Part shown: in pieces, positions 62,623 to 64,000 of the stretch
How positions within the stretch are numbered: the first letter of the stretch is position 1
Layout: every line of letters begins with the position of its first letter
NCBI RefSeq assembly: GCF_013911645.1
Contig: NZ_JACESV010000002.1
Span: 1,220,774 to 1,284,773 of the forward strand
DNA from: Allomuricauda sp.
GTDB lineage: Bacteria; Bacteroidota; Bacteroidia; Flavobacteriales; Flavobacteriaceae
Reading direction: 5' to 3'
DNA: 64,000 nucleotides
Translations under genes and position numbers: made by a program
Notes under the pieces: model-generated
Databases searched by the model: none
What the model saw: the letters and a program-made list of their open reading frames with translations, nothing else
Told to the model about the DNA's origin: nothing

Positions 62623-64000
62623 ATGCAGATTATAGAGAATTCCACGGTCTACGATGCCATTATTGTGGGCTCTGGAGCAGGAGGCGGAATGTCGGCCAAA
62701 GTTTTGTCGGAGGCCGGCCTCAAGGTCGCTGTGGTCGAGGCCGGTCCCTTTTTTGATCCGGCCATGCCGGAGCACCAGACCCAGTTGAAATGGCCCTACG
62801 AGAGCCCCAGGCGCGGCAAGAGCACTCGATTCCGTCCCTTCGGGGACTTCGATGCGGCCTACGGCGGCTGGGACATCGAGGGGGAGCCCTACACCCAAGG
62901 GGAGGACACCCGATTCGATTGGTTCCGTTCCAGGATGCTGGGCGGACGGACCAACCACTGGGGAAGGATATCGCTGAGGTTCGGTCCGAAGGACTTCAAG
63001 CACAAGGACGTTGACGGCTATGGGGACAACTGGCCCATAAGCTATGATGACGTAAAGCCCTATTACGACAAGGTGGACAAGATGATCGGGGTTTTCGGCA
63101 CCAACGAGGGTCTTCCCAATGATCCGGACGGTTTCTTTCTGCCACCGCCCAAACCAAGATTGCACGAGCTTTTTTATATCAAAGGAGCTCGTAAGAGCAA
63201 CATTCCCGTGTATCCGTCACGGATGTCGATGCTCACCAAAAAGATAAACAACGACCGCGGGGTCTGCTTCTACTGCGGGCAGTGCAACCGTGCCTGTCAG
63301 GTATATGCGGATTTCTCCGCGGGGACCTGTCTGATTTTCCCAGCGCAGAAGAACGGTGGCCAGATCGACCTTTTCGTGAACTGTATGGTCCGCGAGGTGA
63401 CCACCGACGAGGAGGGCAGGGCCACAGGAGTGTCCTACATTAACAAAGAAGATCGTAAAGAATATAAATTGAAAGGAAAAGTAGTGGTGCTGGGTGCCTC
63501 GGCCTGTAGTTCTGCTCGTATCCTTCTCAATTCAAAAAGTAAGCAACACCCGAATGGATTAGGGAACAGCAGTGACGTTGTGGGCAGGTACCTGCACGAT
63601 TCAACGGGTGCTGATAGAGCTGCATTTATTCCCGATTTGATGAACCGCAAGGTGTCCTACAACGAGGACGGCGTGGGCGGGATGCACGTGTACTCCCCTT
63701 GGTGGGGGGACAATTCCAAGTTGGATTTTCCACGTGGTTACCACATCGAGGTTTGGGGCGGCATGGGTATGCCTAGCTACGGATTCGGCTTCAACGTGAA
63801 CGAGTTCAATAAGTTCTTCGGGACCAAAGTAGGTGGTTACGGCGATGTACTGCGCAGCGATGCCAAAAAATACTACGGCGCCGTTGTGGGCATGGCCGGT
63901 AGGGGTGAATCCATCGCCCGGAAGGAGAACTATTGCGAGATCGACCCGACTACAGTAGATGAATTTGGTATCCCGGTACTGAAGTTCCACTATCAATGGA
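62623..64000 (+). CDS. GMC-type FAD oxidoreductase (3' truncated by the window)
   Basis: 459 codons are visible and the frame stays open to the window end. The N-terminal FAD motif AIIVGSGAGGGMSAKVLSEA, then MLGGRTNHWGR and VVLGASACSSARILLNS match the glucose-methanol-choline oxidoreductase superfamily. A cysteine group CFYCGQCNRACQVYADF near residue 215 is typical of a bacterial GMC subgroup and could bind an Fe-S cluster, which is inference. Base composition is odd: 40 of 60 bases in 62761-62820 are G or C, but 20 of 60 in 63421-63480. Probably a sugar or alcohol dehydrogenase; substrate not assignable. Confidence 0.85.
   Translation, partial: MQIIENSTVYDAIIVGSGAGGGMSAKVLSEAGLKVAVVEAGPFFDPAMPEHQTQLKWPYESPRRGKSTRFRPFGDFDAAYGGWDIEGEPYTQGEDTRFDWFRSRMLGGRTNHWGRISLRFGPKDFKHKDVDGYGDNWPISYDDVKPYYDKVDKMIGVFGTNEGLPNDPDGFFLPPPKPRLHELFYIKGARKSNIPVYPSRMSMLTKKINNDRGVCFYCGQCNRACQVYADFSAGTCLIFPAQKNGGQIDLFVNCMVREVTTDEEGRATGVSYINKEDRKEYKLKGKVVVLGASACSSARILLNSKSKQHPNGLGNSSDVVGRYLHDSTGADRAAFIPDLMNRKVSYNEDGVGGMHVYSPWWGDNSKLDFPRGYHIEVWGGMGMPSYGFGFNVNEFNKFFGTKVGGYGDVLRSDAKKYYGAVVGMAGRGESIARKENYCEIDPTTVDEFGIPVLKFHYQW

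Noticed and set aside
62554..63165. 203-codon minus-strand frame at the GMC gene start
   Set aside because: High GC lengthens antisense frames; the plus-strand frame has clear FAD-binding and GMC motifs.
1..64000. tRNA, rRNA or riboswitch genes
   Set aside because: No cloverleaf, rRNA-like or recognised riboswitch sequence was seen in the intergenic regions by eye; a covariance-model scan would be decisive.

Overview
The window comes from a Bacteroidota genome, almost certainly a marine member of the Flavobacteriaceae. A Muricauda/Allomuricauda-like genus is a guess only. The evidence is a complete type IX secretion and gliding signature (a SprA-type translocon, PorP/SprF proteins, a CHU_C-type sorting domain), alternative complex III in place of a bc1 complex, MaeB fused to a phosphotransacetylase domain, a tandem-domain Nfu protein, and recurring TAnnTTTG (-7) promoter motifs with few Shine-Dalgarno sites. 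No rRNA, tRNA, CRISPR array, intact insertion sequence or prophage was seen. Both ends cut genes: actB on the left and a GMC oxidoreductase on the right.

Region 1 (1-10056) is the respiratory operon actB-C-D-E-F followed by cytochrome c oxidase subunits II and I. Quinol is oxidised by alternative complex III and electrons pass through c hemes to an aa3-type oxidase. The rest of the oxidase pathway lies at 31727-36865: heme O synthase, two subunit III paralogs, subunit IV, a cysteine-free SCO-like protein, a true SCO copper chaperone, a DUF420/CtaM-like protein and a small CxxC membrane protein. Region 2 (10179-22648) mixes housekeeping genes (ruvB, queG, maeB, ruvA) with an acyl-CoA oxidase-like enzyme and an accessory block at 14613-18616. 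That block holds a TsdA-like diheme cytochrome, a frameshifted Tat-exported DsrE-like protein, an exported DsrE protein, a regulator fusing a DUF4242, a cyclase-homology and an AraC domain, and a secreted DUF4242 protein. It is the best candidate here for an undescribed system, possibly sensing and handling sulfur compounds or metal outside the cytoplasm.

Region 3 (22654-30804) is the 7.1-kb sprA gene, then gcvH and a VanZ-like gene, with a TonB gene just downstream. Region 4 (36866-42940) is a MacAB-TolC-like exporter operon (ATPase, two permeases, adaptor, TolC), preceded by a decayed fragment of another permease of the same family. Region 5 (43165-50761) holds tsaB, an MscS channel, a DUF255 thioredoxin-domain lipoprotein, dodecin, Nfu, a lone PorP/SprF protein, a gamma-carbonic anhydrase-like protein and fabD. 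Region 6 (50904-58579) is a T9SS surface-protein triad: a 1.6-kDa-residue-scale adhesin-like protein (1578 to 1588 aa) with six tandem ~114-aa repeats, its PorP/SprF partner and an OmpA-family protein. Region 7 (58697-64000) has an Nramp-like transporter lacking the canonical metal-binding motifs, an S9 peptidase, and a GMC oxidoreductase whose base composition is patchy and much more GC-rich than its neighbours.

A pattern not tied to any gene: four intergenic elements of 69-182 bp, each bounded by terminal inverted repeats of 11-17 bp, all begin within about 10 bp of the stop codon of the gene to their left. Several annotated starts were moved downstream because a promoter-like motif or a signal peptide placed the true start inside the longer reading frame.
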